Assembly (NCBI GenBank): GCA_017871115.1
Contig: JAFCIZ010000010.1
Span: forward strand, 771,001 to 835,000
DNA length: 64,000 nucleotides
Direction: 5' to 3'
Source of the DNA: Cunninghamella blakesleeana
Taxonomy: Eukaryota > Mucoromycota > Mucoromycetes > Mucorales > Cunninghamellaceae
Below are positions 37,701-48,556 of the stretch, piece by piece. Position 1 is the stretch's first letter, and every line of letters begins with the position of its first letter. A model generated the notes under the pieces. The model was not told the origin of the DNA. It searched no databases and worked only from the letters and a program-made list of their open reading frames with translations. Both the position numbers and the translations under genes were made by a program.

Positions 37701-37895
37701 TAACTGTGCACTTTCTAAGTAATCTACATGAGGGAGTAGCGGTTTTTTATCTTTCTTTTTACCAGCTGAAGAACGACTTGAAGTATATTTTATACTTAAA
37801 ATAAATATTATAATAAAAACACATGAATAAAATAGAATCCGTATTTTTGATATTTTTGAAAGTGATGAATTTAAAGATGAAGATCTTATAGACAT
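34738..37895 (-). CDS. Type II membrane glycosyltransferase-like protein with two GT-like halves
   Basis: Exons 37895-37661, 37570-36338 and 36065-34738 (phases 1 and 1), about 931 aa. A short basic/Ser-rich cytoplasmic tail is followed by one membrane anchor at about 19-36 (ILFYSCVFIIIFILSI) and a Lys-rich stem, the topology of Golgi glycosyltransferases. The C-terminal half opens with RIQLMITTDRNPRSLARLL and DITVLMDQSSD, and has a likely metal/nucleotide region YAILLNDNIELSD, as in GT-A glycosyltransferases of the fungal 'glycosyltransferase 2' kind. The first half also starts like a GT-A fold (QLNTILHQTHQPFIIWIVYS). An acidic Asn-rich insertion and a Gln run (near 35000) interrupt the C-terminal half. 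Donor and acceptor cannot be deduced. Exon joins are supported by matching phases and by WNDF-RIQL preceding the GT block. Confidence 0.75.
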
Positions 37896-38169
37896 ATTAT
37901 ATATATATATATATAATTATACAACTATAAGTGTATATATAATAAATATATTATTGTAATAATATAAGGTATATAAAAAATAAAGTAAAATAAGAAGAAA
38001 GAAAGTTGAAAGAGAGAGAAAAAAAATTATAATCGAGGAATAAATATCAAAAATTCCTGACGGGGCTTAAATTCCTCCTTTTTTTTTTTATGTAATTAAA
38101 TTGGTTAGGCCCAAGTTTCACAATAAAAGTTTATTTTATACTAATTTATATTAGAGTTTTATAATATAC

Positions 38170-38200
<31 letters not shown>

Positions 38201-38744
38201 GCCAATAATAAATTGCCAAAAGTGTAAGAGATATAGCTTCAAAAAAATAACAACTAACGTTATTTGTTATTATAGTGAGAGTTTATAAATTATATAAAAA
38301 AGGCAAAATATCACCTTCGGGTTCTTAAAATATAAGATTATTTAAATATGCCAATTGGTCTAAAAAACACATACCATTCATACGTTTTTAACTAACCAGA
38401 AATGCGTTAATTTGCCCTTTTCTTCTTTTTTTTTTTTTTTCTTTACATAGCATATATGAGGAATTTATAAGTGTTACCATAATAATACCTTTAGAAATTG
38501 ATTGCTTTAAAGTTTTTTTTGTGTTCAGAAGTATCTGGATTACTGTAGGTTTGATATCTAGAACTACGTTGTACATGATTTTATTTATAACAAAATAAAA
38601 TGAAGTGATAAAATGGTAATAATAATAAAAAGAATGAAAGAAATAATTTTTTTTCAGAGATGTGAAAATAAAACCATTCATGAATCTGGGATTTTTTTTA
38701 GTTATTAAAAAAAAATAGATGATCTCTGATCAGCGAGTTTCCAA

Positions 38745-38786
<42 letters not shown>

Positions 38787-39175
38787 TTAATGATATTTTG
38801 ATTTCTCTAATTTTCATTAAAACTTAAAAGTAACTTTTCACTTTTTAAATTAAGAAATATTATATATTGCTTTGCTGTCTTGTGTATGTATATCATCCAT
38901 CAAATAAATATATATATATATAAGGTTAAACTAGATCTTATTTTTTTTTATTGAAGGAAGCGATCGTAATTTAAAAAAAAAGTAAAAATCAATAAAAATC
39001 AATAAAAATACTTTACGAATACATATATGTTAGAAGCAAATATAAAAAAGTAATCACAACCGTTCTTTCCATGCAGTATCAAAGATTGAAAAGAATTAAA
39101 AGCAAGATGAAGAATATAAATATTTATAGTATAAACAAGCTAACATGGATTTTACCTATTGTATACTATAAAAAA
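37896..39175. other. Intergenic, nothing firm
   Basis: About 1.3 kb of AT-rich DNA with an (ATT)n repeat at 38167-38200 and a TA repeat at 38753-38780. The open frame at 38388-38681 (minus) is mostly A/T tract coding. Confidence 0.45.
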
Positions 39176-41086
39176 TCAATATACTACCCAACTATCACCT
39201 ATACAAAGCCTATCAATTGCATGTACTACTATTATCATATTAGCTAGTTTCCCATAATGGTGGTGTTGAGACCATACTAAATCTCCATCTTCATTAGTTG
39301 ATGAAGTATTTAAGGTAACCTTAACAAAGCTGATATTTTTGGTATAATTTAAAGGAAGGCATCGATGAGGATGAATATCAAACTCTTTTAAAGATAATTG
39401 CGGAGCATACAAGATAGACACAGCATCCATATCATTTCCTTGACCATCATTTACTATATCCATGTCAGAATAATAATATAAGGATTCTATATTACATTTT
39501 AGTATTTCTATGTTGGGTGCATATTCACATAAGCAATTCAACCCGCCTGTCATTTTGATAGTACAGTTATCAAATACACATTCTCTTAATGCTTTGTGCT
39601 GCTGTTGTTGCTGTTGTTCAGAAATGTCATCTTTATCCTTAATAAATAATCCATTTAATGTCAGTGAATGCAAGGATGGTATTGCCTTGAGCCAGTCGTA
39701 TATAGGAAATATAGGTTTATAATCAATATGTCCCCTTTCATCTTCATCTTCACTATAATAGCGGTTATAACGATGATAACGATGATAACGATTATACTGA
39801 TTATACCGATTAGAATTATCATTAGTACGCGATGCTATTATAGTTAATGACTTTAAATGTGTTGATATTGTTTGATAACCATTTAAAAGATATTTTAAAG
39901 TGTTTGTCGTGCTTTGAGTTGTGTTAGAAATATTCAGAGTGAGGGTGTGTAAAAATTTGATAAATCCAATAGGAGGAGTTTCAATAGAGGATGGTGTTGA
40001 TATTGTTGAAGGAATAATTGAGGATGGCAATTCCAGAGTAGTTAATTGCTGAGGATGATTATGTAACCATTGTAAGAATTCATCATGTGGCCACATTTCT
40101 CTGAAGCATGCATAAGATTTATCGAATGTGATTTTAAATAGTTTCAAGTTGGGTAATTGTTCTAGAGTGATAAAATCACAAATAGCAAATCTAAATTGAT
40201 TAGATTCTTCTTGAGAAATACATGATATTTTTTCAAGCATCAACGATTCCAAGTTGGGGTGGCAGTTCGTAATTATTGGAAAAAACAATGGATCTTGAAT
40301 TGTAATATTTTTAAAACGTAAATAGACAATTTTATCCCATCGCCGATTCAGAAGTTGGCGCTGGCGAGATTGATACCGACTTAAAGCGCTGTTATTGCTA
40401 CCATTGTTATCGTTATTACCAATGTTACCACTATTACTATTATCATTATTGTCAATGATGGCATTGATAATGGTTAATTTTGTTAAAGCAGGACAAGCAG
40501 AATGGATTGCATCAAAATAAAATATATCCATGTTTTGATAATAAAAATTGAGATACAATTCTTGTAAATTAGTTGTAGCGGTGAAGAAGTTCAGTAAGTT
40601 ATTGAAAGACCGTTCTGGTGAGCCATGATCAGGTATATTCTTCAAACATAAATAAATATATTCCAAATTTGAACTTAAAGACTGAATTGTGCTACTACCC
40701 ACTCTATATAATCCTTTTGGTAGTCGTTTCATATGGTGCCAGTCTTCCCATGCAAAATTATTTAATTTAATTTGTGGATAATCTATATACTGTATAAAAG
40801 GACAACATTGCTGTAAATTTATTAAAATTGGTGTTTGAACTGATTCTTTAAATAATATTTCAATATGATTTACAAAATGGCCAAGTGGTTTTTGTTGGCA
40901 TGTTGTATCGGTAGCGAATCGAATAAAAAGTTTTAGCTGCTTAGTGGTATATATACTAATATGGCGATAAAATACAGGATCGATTGCTATTGAATACCAT
41001 TGTTTGCAAACACTTGAGCAATTTGTAAGATATCTTTTAGATTCAAAATGGCAAAAGATTAGGTATAGTATTTCATTGGAAAACAT
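39176..41086 (-). CDS. F-box/LRR protein, paralogue 1
   Basis: Single-exon gene, 636 aa. The F-box occupies the very start: FSNEILYLIFCHF, then SSVCKQWYSIAIDPVFYRHI. The rest is irregular leucine-rich repeats (NLEYIYLCLKNI, LQELYLNFYYQ, NLESLMLEKIS, LHSLTLNGLFIKD) ending in IDRLCIGDSWVVY. F-box proteins recruit substrates to SCF ubiquitin ligases through Skp1; the LRR part would select the substrate. It shares a block with paralogues 2-4 (here the WPHDEFLQWLHNHPQQL segment), so the four form one local family. Asn-rich and Arg/Tyr-rich insertions (around 39770-39810 and 40400-40450) look like expanded repeats. Confidence 0.88.
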   Translation of the reverse strand: MFSNEILYLIFCHFESKRYLTNCSSVCKQWYSIAIDPVFYRHISIYTTKQLKLFIRFATDTTCQQKPLGHFVNHIEILFKESVQTPILINLQQCCPFIQYIDYPQIKLNNFAWEDWHHMKRLPKGLYRVGSSTIQSLSSNLEYIYLCLKNIPDHGSPERSFNNLLNFFTATTNLQELYLNFYYQNMDIFYFDAIHSACPALTKLTIINAIIDNNDNSNSGNIGNNDNNGSNNSALSRYQSRQRQLLNRRWDKIVYLRFKNITIQDPLFFPIITNCHPNLESLMLEKISCISQEESNQFRFAICDFITLEQLPNLKLFKITFDKSYACFREMWPHDEFLQWLHNHPQQLTTLELPSSIIPSTISTPSSIETPPIGFIKFLHTLTLNISNTTQSTTNTLKYLLNGYQTISTHLKSLTIIASRTNDNSNRYNQYNRYHRYHRYNRYYSEDEDERGHIDYKPIFPIYDWLKAIPSLHSLTLNGLFIKDKDDISEQQQQQQHKALRECVFDNCTIKMTGGLNCLCEYAPNIEILKCNIESLYYYSDMDIVNDGQGNDMDAVSILYAPQLSLKEFDIHPHRCLPLNYTKNISFVKVTLNTSSTNEDGDLVWSQHHHYGKLANMIIVVHAIDRLCIGDSWVVY

Positions 41087-41820
41087 ATACTTTATAAGAA
41101 AGAAAAGACGAAGAAGGAGAAGAAAAACGCGTATAAGTGAATATTAAAAATATAATAATTGGCCAACGCATAAAAATATCTGATCCAGTTTACACATTTA
41201 TTTATTTGTTTGTTTACCTTAATAATTTATTCACTTTTATATATTGCTGTTTTTTCAATTTAAAGTTTTTGTGTTTTTTTTTGTGTATTTTTCGCTTGGG
41301 TTTATGATAAACTTTCTAAATATTAGAAAATACGTAGAAAACGGTTAGGGAATATTATATCAACTTTATACAATTGAGGTGAGGTATAAATATATTTTTA
41401 AAAGAATCTAAAATAATCAGTGTAAAGTTTTCTATTTAACTTTACTTTATTTTGATGATGGTGACCAAATATAGGTGTATAATTTAGTTGTAAATACTCA
41501 TATATATTTTTTTTTATATTATTAGTTTTACAAGTAAAAAAAAAAAAAAAAAATTAAAAATTTTATAAAAAATTAAAAATTTTAATCCCAGATTGCTTTT
41601 TTTAAACTTTTTTTTAAAAAAAAACTCGCTTTCTCCTTCTTTAAAAATCTTTTTTAGTTTATTAATTATAATAACTGAATTAACAACAACAATAAAAACA
41701 GTCTACGATTCCGAACTCACATCATTCTAAAATTAATAATTCTGAAATGGAGGAATCGCTATTAGACTTTAAAGAATAGAGACCAGAACTTATCTGTAAT
41801 GCCTATCAACTACTCAAGAA
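41087..41820. other. Intergenic, nothing recognised
   Basis: AT-rich DNA upstream of F-box paralogue 1; T/A tracts around 41530-41650 only. Confidence 0.45.
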
Positions 41821-42136
41821 ATGGATTTTGAAGTACATGAAAACTCAGCTTTTATTGCAAATATGCTTCGGGACATAACCCAACATCAACAACAACAAAA
41901 TGAAATCAATAATTGGTTAAACGTATTATCAGCTATTAAAGGTGAATTAAATAACAAAAAGAAAAAGAACACAAAAAGGCAAAATCATTAAGGAATAGAA
42001 ACAGCAAATCTAATTATTTCAAAACCAGGAAAACAATTCTGATTCGAATGGTTCTGGTATAAATAATAATAACACTATCATAACATCCCAACAAACTTCT
42101 ATCAACAAGACCAAACAACAACTTAGGCTAAGATAG
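41821..42136 (+). pseudogene. Frameshifted relic of an unknown protein gene
   Basis: An ATG opens a 56-codon frame (MDFEVHENSAFIAN, a Gln run, NEINNWLNVLSAIKGEL, then Lys-rich). After its stop the coding character continues in another frame (KAKSLRNRNSKSNYF) and then a third (ENNSDSNGSGINNNN, ending LRLR and TAG). Two frameshifts with no usable donor between them indicate a decayed gene. A short acidic/hydrophobic helix followed by Lys-rich sequence weakly recalls N-termini of RPAP3-like TPR co-chaperones, but I cannot assign it. Confidence 0.4.
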
Positions 42137-43276
42137 AAAGTAGAAATGCTTCACCACACTTGACTAAAAAAATTATTAGTTTAGATTAAAAAATTAGTGT
42201 TGATCTATATGCTTGTTCACGAGAGTATTTCGTTTTATTTACCAAATTAGTTGGTTATATTTCCAAATTTAGAAACCTTTATTGTATAGGTTTTAAATTT
42301 TATATTTTTTAAAAAATTTAATAACGATGAAATACAACAAGAGCATGTATAGTGAATGATTCACTACTAAGAATAAGATAAATATATGATGGTAATGGAA
42401 ATTCATCATTTTAAAACCTATTAATTCTTTAGGGAAAAAAAATCAAGATCTAATTATATATTTTTTCAATAATTCACAAAAAAAATAAAATAAAAAGTAG
42501 ATATGGATTAAAAAACAATTGGTAGATTAATGGAATAGGAATTCATTACTATTTTTTATCATCAAAATATTATTTTTTATTGATCATACACAATTATTTA
42601 GAATATATAGGCAACAGCATTCTTAAAACTTTAATTTTATTATTATTATTTTTACCATACAATACCAAACTATATAATAACAAAAAGTATTTGATATATT
42701 TGATAAATTACTTGGCAATGGCTAAGACACCATTATTTTATTTATTTATTTTAAAAGCAAGCTACTAAAATAAAATTATATATGATCATAATAAGTGTAA
42801 AATATTAATTGATAATGATATTAATTATAGAATATAAAATGGATATATTACTGTATTATAAACACTATTCCTTTTTTTATATTGAGACTAAAGATAAAAG
42901 AAGTATAAAGTATTAGATTTATTTAATTTGAGTTTTTACATTAAAACTTCGATTTTATAATAATTTTGAACTTTTTAGTAGTTTCCTAGATATAATTATA
43001 AAGATATAATCTCTGTTTTTAGTAAATGTGTTTTATAGTATTATTTATTTGCACATTAATAAAAAAAAAGAATAAACGGATTTGATATTTTCCTTTTGTT
43101 AAAATGCTTATTTTATTTAAAAAAAATTTTTCGTAATAAATTTGTTGGAAGGAATGCAATTTTACATGAAATTGTTGGCTGGGAAAAAAAAATTAAATCC
43201 CAGTCTTTTTTTTTATAAAAATTAAAAAAAAGAATATATTTTTTTATACTTTTATTTTTATACACGCTATAAAAAA
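42137..43276. other. Intergenic, nothing recognised
   Basis: About 1.1 kb of AT-rich DNA. A 62-codon frame at 42580-42768 is Leu/Tyr/Asn-rich and looks like chance. T/A tracts precede the F-box gene. Confidence 0.45.
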
Positions 43277-45247
43277 ATGGACATCCCTAAAGAAGTTCTT
43301 TTTTATATATTTCAACATTTACATTCACCAAGGTATCTTTTAAATTGCTCTTTAGTGAGCAAAACTTGGTATGATATTACTACCTATCCTATTTTTTATG
43401 AAGCAATTACTATCTATAGTCCAAAACAACTTGGTTTATTCATTCAAATGACAAAAAATAAAAGGCACCAAAGGAAAAATATAGGACATTATGTAAAACA
43501 TCTGGTTATTCAGTTCAAAGATCCTATTTCAAATCAAACTATGGTTCAATTACAAGAATGCTGTCCTAATCTCTCTACCATTTATTACAACATTAATGAC
43601 TCACTTAATCAACAAAGGAAAAAATATGAATTATTAGGTTACTGGAGACAGCTAACCCATTTACCGACATGGCATAAAGAAGATAGATTTGCTATTATAT
43701 TATCTAACGGCTCAAAATTAAAGCAGTTTACATTTTACCCTACTTTGGATGATATAAAAGCTATTTTGCTCTTAAATCCTATAAACGGGCTTCACTTATT
43801 TAAACCCTCTATTCATTTAAAGGAATTATGTTTGGATTTCTCTCATTATCCTTTACCTTTCAACTTAGATTTGGACTATTTAAAAATTATCCACTTTTAT
43901 TGCCCCAGTGTGGTTAAATTAACCATTATTCATGCGCTTTTATATTGTAAATTAAATTTAAAAAACCAATATATGAATTACCTTAATAATAATACTAATA
44001 GAATTAATGACAATAAAAATAGATTTCAAGAATTATTTGACCAACAACGACATATCCATAGCTTATGCTTTGAAAATATAACGATCGATGATCCCTTCTT
44101 TTTCACTTTTATTACAAAAAAATACCCTCATTTAACTTCACTTACATTAAAGAATATAAATTTTGTGAAAAATCAACACCACCACATGGAACATCAGACA
44201 GCTATTAAAAATATGCTTACAATGGATTTGCCATACCTGAATCAACTGCATGTAACTATGAATAAGGCACAACTTTATTGGCCTAATGACAATCTTTTAA
44301 ATTGGCTATCCGATCATCCTCAACAATTTAAACATATAAGCTGGCCATTTACTATTTATCCAACAACGCCAGCAAATGATCATGATAGTGGAATAGAAAT
44401 GAACATTATTGAAGAACAAGAAAAAGAAATAACAAAGAAAAAAAATATAAAACTTAATATTCGGCATTATTTTCCTATATATCAAGAGGTACCAATGACT
44501 CGTTTTATGAATCATCTCGATACTCTCACTTTAAAATTACCTGGTGATCCAAGGATTTCTTTTGATTATTTATTACATAATAATGGTGGTATTATCTCCA
44601 CTACTTTAACTTCCTTAACCATTCAACCATTAATAATTAATAACAATAATGATAAGGATAATAATATTGAGTATGATCAACAAAAATATACTTTTTACAT
44701 TTATAATTGGCTAGATGCTTTACCGTCGTTGAAAAAATTATGTGTACACGATATGGCACTATGTTTATATAAACGGTTTAGCATAAGTCATTCTAATAAA
44801 AATATATTAATAGACCGCCCGCCTTCTCCATTAAAAGAACTTGTACTTTACCAATGCTCTATCCAAAGTCGCAGTAGCAATGGTTTTACTCTTTTATGTC
44901 AGTTTTGCCCTCAACTCACCATACTTGAAAACTATCAGTGTACTCTTTTGATCGATGAAAAAGAAATAAAACAGCATCAATCTCAGTACTATTATACGCT
45001 TTTTAATTCACCTCAATCATCTTTTCACCAGTTAATCCTTCAAGACTTGATGATCGTACCTAATAATTGTACAGCATCATTCCACCATTTTGATCTTTTT
45101 GTCAAATTAACATCAAGCCATCATGAGCATGGTAATTATTATTTTGCTAGCCATCATCAACTAGAATCAAAAAGTAATCTACTTGTCAACATTTTATTAC
45201 ACTCTATAGATATATTAAATTTTGATGGACAATATTTTATTCATTAA
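43277..45247 (+). CDS. F-box/LRR protein, paralogue 2
   Basis: Single exon, 656 aa. F-box at the N-terminus (IPKEVLFYIFQHL, then NCSLVSKTWYDITTYPIFY). LRR-like strands follow: LTSLTLKNINFV, LDTLTLKLPG, LKELVLYQCSI, LTILENYQC. The family block is YWPNDNLLNWLSDHPQQF, and another shared signature is YYNWLDALPSLKKL-like spacing before the last repeats. It has the most regular copy of the conserved block among the four. Probably an SCF substrate receptor; target unknown. It is preceded by A/T tracts and ends close to a TA run and a 30-bp poly-A tract. Confidence 0.88.
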   Translation: MDIPKEVLFYIFQHLHSPRYLLNCSLVSKTWYDITTYPIFYEAITIYSPKQLGLFIQMTKNKRHQRKNIGHYVKHLVIQFKDPISNQTMVQLQECCPNLSTIYYNINDSLNQQRKKYELLGYWRQLTHLPTWHKEDRFAIILSNGSKLKQFTFYPTLDDIKAILLLNPINGLHLFKPSIHLKELCLDFSHYPLPFNLDLDYLKIIHFYCPSVVKLTIIHALLYCKLNLKNQYMNYLNNNTNRINDNKNRFQELFDQQRHIHSLCFENITIDDPFFFTFITKKYPHLTSLTLKNINFVKNQHHHMEHQTAIKNMLTMDLPYLNQLHVTMNKAQLYWPNDNLLNWLSDHPQQFKHISWPFTIYPTTPANDHDSGIEMNIIEEQEKEITKKKNIKLNIRHYFPIYQEVPMTRFMNHLDTLTLKLPGDPRISFDYLLHNNGGIISTTLTSLTIQPLIINNNNDKDNNIEYDQQKYTFYIYNWLDALPSLKKLCVHDMALCLYKRFSISHSNKNILIDRPPSPLKELVLYQCSIQSRSSNGFTLLCQFCPQLTILENYQCTLLIDEKEIKQHQSQYYYTLFNSPQSSFHQLILQDLMIVPNNCTASFHHFDLFVKLTSSHHEHGNYYFASHHQLESKSNLLVNILLHSIDILNFDGQYFIH

Positions 45248-45267
45248 TATATATATATATATACTTG

Positions 45268-45298
<31 letters not shown>

Positions 45299-46453
45299 TA
45301 TCAGTGCAGTGAAAATTTATTTATATCAACCATTCATTTTAATTGCATTTTCAATACCATTTACCTTTTTTAATCAAGTTTATAATAAACTTTATATATC
45401 TTATTTCCATTATTATATTGATACTTTTAAATTTAATTTTCTTGATGCTTTTTTTCTTTCTTTCTTTTTTTTTTTACAATGGTTATCTTGTGAATAGATA
45501 CTTTGTGGTCATTTCATTTAGTACCAAGTAGGCCATCCTCAGTCCTATTATACTAGGTTATGTATAAAATTGCCTTAATGTAAATAATAATTATGTTATT
45601 AACTGATGCAACTTAAATCAGCTGTATATTACTTATATGCTGAATGATAAACAATTTTATAGGTTAACACTAGTTTTTTTTTAAATTGGTAAACCAATTT
45701 TCAAGACTATTTTGTGAAAATTAGTTTATATATAGAAAATAATTGCATTATTCAATTATAAAAATATTTAGTTGACCCATTTATTATTTGTGAATATATA
45801 TAGTAATAATATGGATTAGTAATTAGATCAATCAAAATTTGAAATCATTTTATAAAAAATAGCTTATATATGGCTAATAATTATATAATTGATGCATTAC
45901 AATACTATATCAATTGCCTTGCTATCAGTAGAAGATAAATCTTTAGTGTGCTTATGAATATTCAAATAGACCGATGAGTATCCATGGTCATTTTATAAAA
46001 ATTGGTCATTATTTAGATAACCATAAATTCATCAATATGTTAAAACTTCAAGTTAATTGATTCATAATATATAAATATATGATATTATTTATATTTTTAT
46101 TCGTAAACTTATGAAAAATTCTGATTTTTTTTAAGATACGCAATGGTTTAACTTTTTAACATTATTGTCAAACAAATATGTATATATATAATATAAATAA
46201 AACTATAAATTTAATATCAATCAATTCCAATGCATTAATAGGTGTTCCTTTTTTTTTTTTTTAACAGCAAAAATACATTTTTCTTTGAATATTTACTATA
46301 TTAGACCTTAAAAAAATCATCCACCAAGTAAAAATATATTGTTTTCAGAATCAGGTTACACAGTATTTGTTTTTTATTTTTACTTTATAAACTCGAAAAT
46401 AAATTTTCTTTTTCCTTTCTTTTTTCCTTTTTTTATTTAAAAAAAAAAAAGAA
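45248..46453. other. Intergenic between F-box paralogues 2 and 3
   Basis: 1.2 kb, AT-rich, beginning with TA and poly-A tracts just after the stop. Around 45660-46060 there are loosely repeated phrases (a TTTATATATAG-like motif followed by AATAATTGCATTA-like text) that may be old, diverged repeats. No gene recognised. Confidence 0.4.
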
Positions 46454-48556
46454 ATGACTTTTTCTAATGAAATAATATATTCCATATTTAAAAAAATTTC
46501 TTCACAAGAAGACAAGTGTGTACTTCGATACGTGTCAAAACAATGGAACTTGATTGCCACAGATTTATTTTATCAAGATATTCATTTATACACAGTTTAT
46601 CAACTTCATTCTTTTATAAAGACAGCAACAGAAATGAAATATAAAAATAAACCAGTGGGCGAACACGTCAAATATCTATCTCTACATTTTATAGACCATA
46701 TTGGTCACAAAACTATGGATAAACTACAAGACTGTTGTCCTAATATTACAACTATCGATTATTCACCTTTAGAAAACTATTTAGAAGACTGCGGTAAATT
46801 CAAGATAGTAGGAAAATGGCCATACTTAACTCATACACCTTATTGGCATAAAGAATCAACGTTTGAATGTATCTCTTATTTAAAGAAAACACTGAAAACT
46901 ATTACTCTAGATTTATCAAAAGATAATTATATAGAAATTGAACATCTTTCAGATCAATTAAACTCTCTATCCACAATACTAAATTTAACAGAACTACACT
47001 TAGTATACAATAATAAAGACCAACCATTTAATTTCCATAGCTCCTTTTTATATAACATCCATTCTATATGTACCCAGATAAAAGTGTTTACAATGGCTAA
47101 TGATTTTGTATTCAATAAAGAAGAAGACAAACTTAATGATACTAGTTACAACAACGACTCTGGTGATGATAACGATAATAACACTAGTAATGTTGATCTC
47201 GTTGATCTTTTTGATATTGATGATAACGATGATATAGACAACACATGGCCTACAACTTCACCAGCACCATCAATATCATTATTACCTTCATCTTCATCTT
47301 CATCTCTTTCTTCTTCTTCTTCCTCAACATCAGGCACAAAGGAGCATCAGTGGAATTCTATTACAACACTGTGTTTTAAAAATATAAAAATAAATGACCC
47401 ATACTTCTTTACTTACATTAAACGAAGCTATCCCAATTTAGAATCATTGATTTTGGAAAATATAACTATAACCAACTATTTACTCATGCATATTAATTTT
47501 TTTTCTCGGAAACAGCGAATTTCTAATGAATACAAAAATGCTTTGAAACGAATGGTTATTCATCACTCTCAACAATTAAAGACACTTCATATATCCTTTA
47601 GAAAAGCTAATGGTGACATATTACAAGATTATTGGGCAAACAACAATTTATTAAGTTATTTGAATTTATTTCCGCCTTCTCAATTAAAAGATTTAAAATG
47701 GCCATCAACCATTTATCCGTCTATAGTTGGGAAATATTACAATCAATATCAATATCAAAGTTTATATTGTAAAATCAAACCCATTAGCTTTATAAACCAC
47801 CTTGAAACTCTTCACCTTTCTGTACCTATTATTTGTAAAGAAACATTGAATTATCTTTTGGATGGTAATAAGACGATTTTTCCTCAATTAAAAGAATTAT
47901 CAGTAAAACAAATGAACGAAGATGAAGAAAAACCACTTTTCAATTTATATAATTGGTTGGCTGCATTTCCAAATTTACAATCCTTAACCACTTTGAATAT
48001 GTGCCTCATCACGTACGAACCATTTGTCAATATCAACAAAGATAAACAACAAGTTAATCATTATCATCAATACAAACTAAAAAAACTAACCATACATGAA
48101 TGTCATCTTTATTTTGAAGGTGGATTTTCTCAGGTATTACAGCGGTGCTCTCAATTGGAATATTTGAATTGTCAGAAAAGCACCTATTATTTTCTTTCAC
48201 GTATTTATTTAAATGATATCCAGGACATTTTGGATAAAATGAATGATCATAATTTGAAAAACAGTAGAACTGAACATGAAATCGAAGATTATTATACTTT
48301 TATTTATGCACCTCATCTCAATTTGAAAACGTTAATAATGAGTAATATGAAATTTACTAATGATAAACCACTAACTTTTAGTCGATATTTATTCGCAACA
48401 ACAACTTCAATGTATATGGAACACTTTGGGGATATGGGTGAGGAATTTAATAATGGTCAAGAATATAAAGATGTAAATGATAATACTTACGTAGTTATAG
48501 TTACAAATAGCCGTATTGAGAAATATATGCATAATGAAGTTTGGAAGTTATTTTAA
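46454..48556 (+). CDS. F-box/LRR protein, paralogue 3
   Basis: Single exon, 700 aa. F-box: FSNEIIYSIFKKIS, then LRYVSKQWNLIATDLFYQ. LRR-like strands: NLTELHLVYNNKD, NLESLILENITI, LETLHLSVP, LKKLTIHECHL. The shared block reads YWANNNLLSYL followed by LKWPSTIYPS, the latter also in paralogue 2 (WPFTIYP). A long acidic Asp/Asn stretch followed by a Ser run (47110-47335) interrupts the repeats; its reverse strand gives a spurious acidic ORF. Same orientation as paralogue 2, 1.2 kb away, consistent with tandem duplication followed by strong divergence. Confidence 0.88.
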   Translation: MTFSNEIIYSIFKKISSQEDKCVLRYVSKQWNLIATDLFYQDIHLYTVYQLHSFIKTATEMKYKNKPVGEHVKYLSLHFIDHIGHKTMDKLQDCCPNITTIDYSPLENYLEDCGKFKIVGKWPYLTHTPYWHKESTFECISYLKKTLKTITLDLSKDNYIEIEHLSDQLNSLSTILNLTELHLVYNNKDQPFNFHSSFLYNIHSICTQIKVFTMANDFVFNKEEDKLNDTSYNNDSGDDNDNNTSNVDLVDLFDIDDNDDIDNTWPTTSPAPSISLLPSSSSSSLSSSSSSTSGTKEHQWNSITTLCFKNIKINDPYFFTYIKRSYPNLESLILENITITNYLLMHINFFSRKQRISNEYKNALKRMVIHHSQQLKTLHISFRKANGDILQDYWANNNLLSYLNLFPPSQLKDLKWPSTIYPSIVGKYYNQYQYQSLYCKIKPISFINHLETLHLSVPIICKETLNYLLDGNKTIFPQLKELSVKQMNEDEEKPLFNLYNWLAAFPNLQSLTTLNMCLITYEPFVNINKDKQQVNHYHQYKLKKLTIHECHLYFEGGFSQVLQRCSQLEYLNCQKSTYYFLSRIYLNDIQDILDKMNDHNLKNSRTEHEIEDYYTFIYAPHLNLKTLIMSNMKFTNDKPLTFSRYLFATTTSMYMEHFGDMGEEFNNGQEYKDVNDNTYVVIVTNSRIEKYMHNEVWKLF

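Noticed and set aside
38388..38681. 97-codon minus-strand frame
   Set aside because: Largely A/T tract codons (Phe, Tyr, Lys). A middle part (MYNVVLDIKPTVIQ) is coding-like, but no homologue or splice partner is visible.
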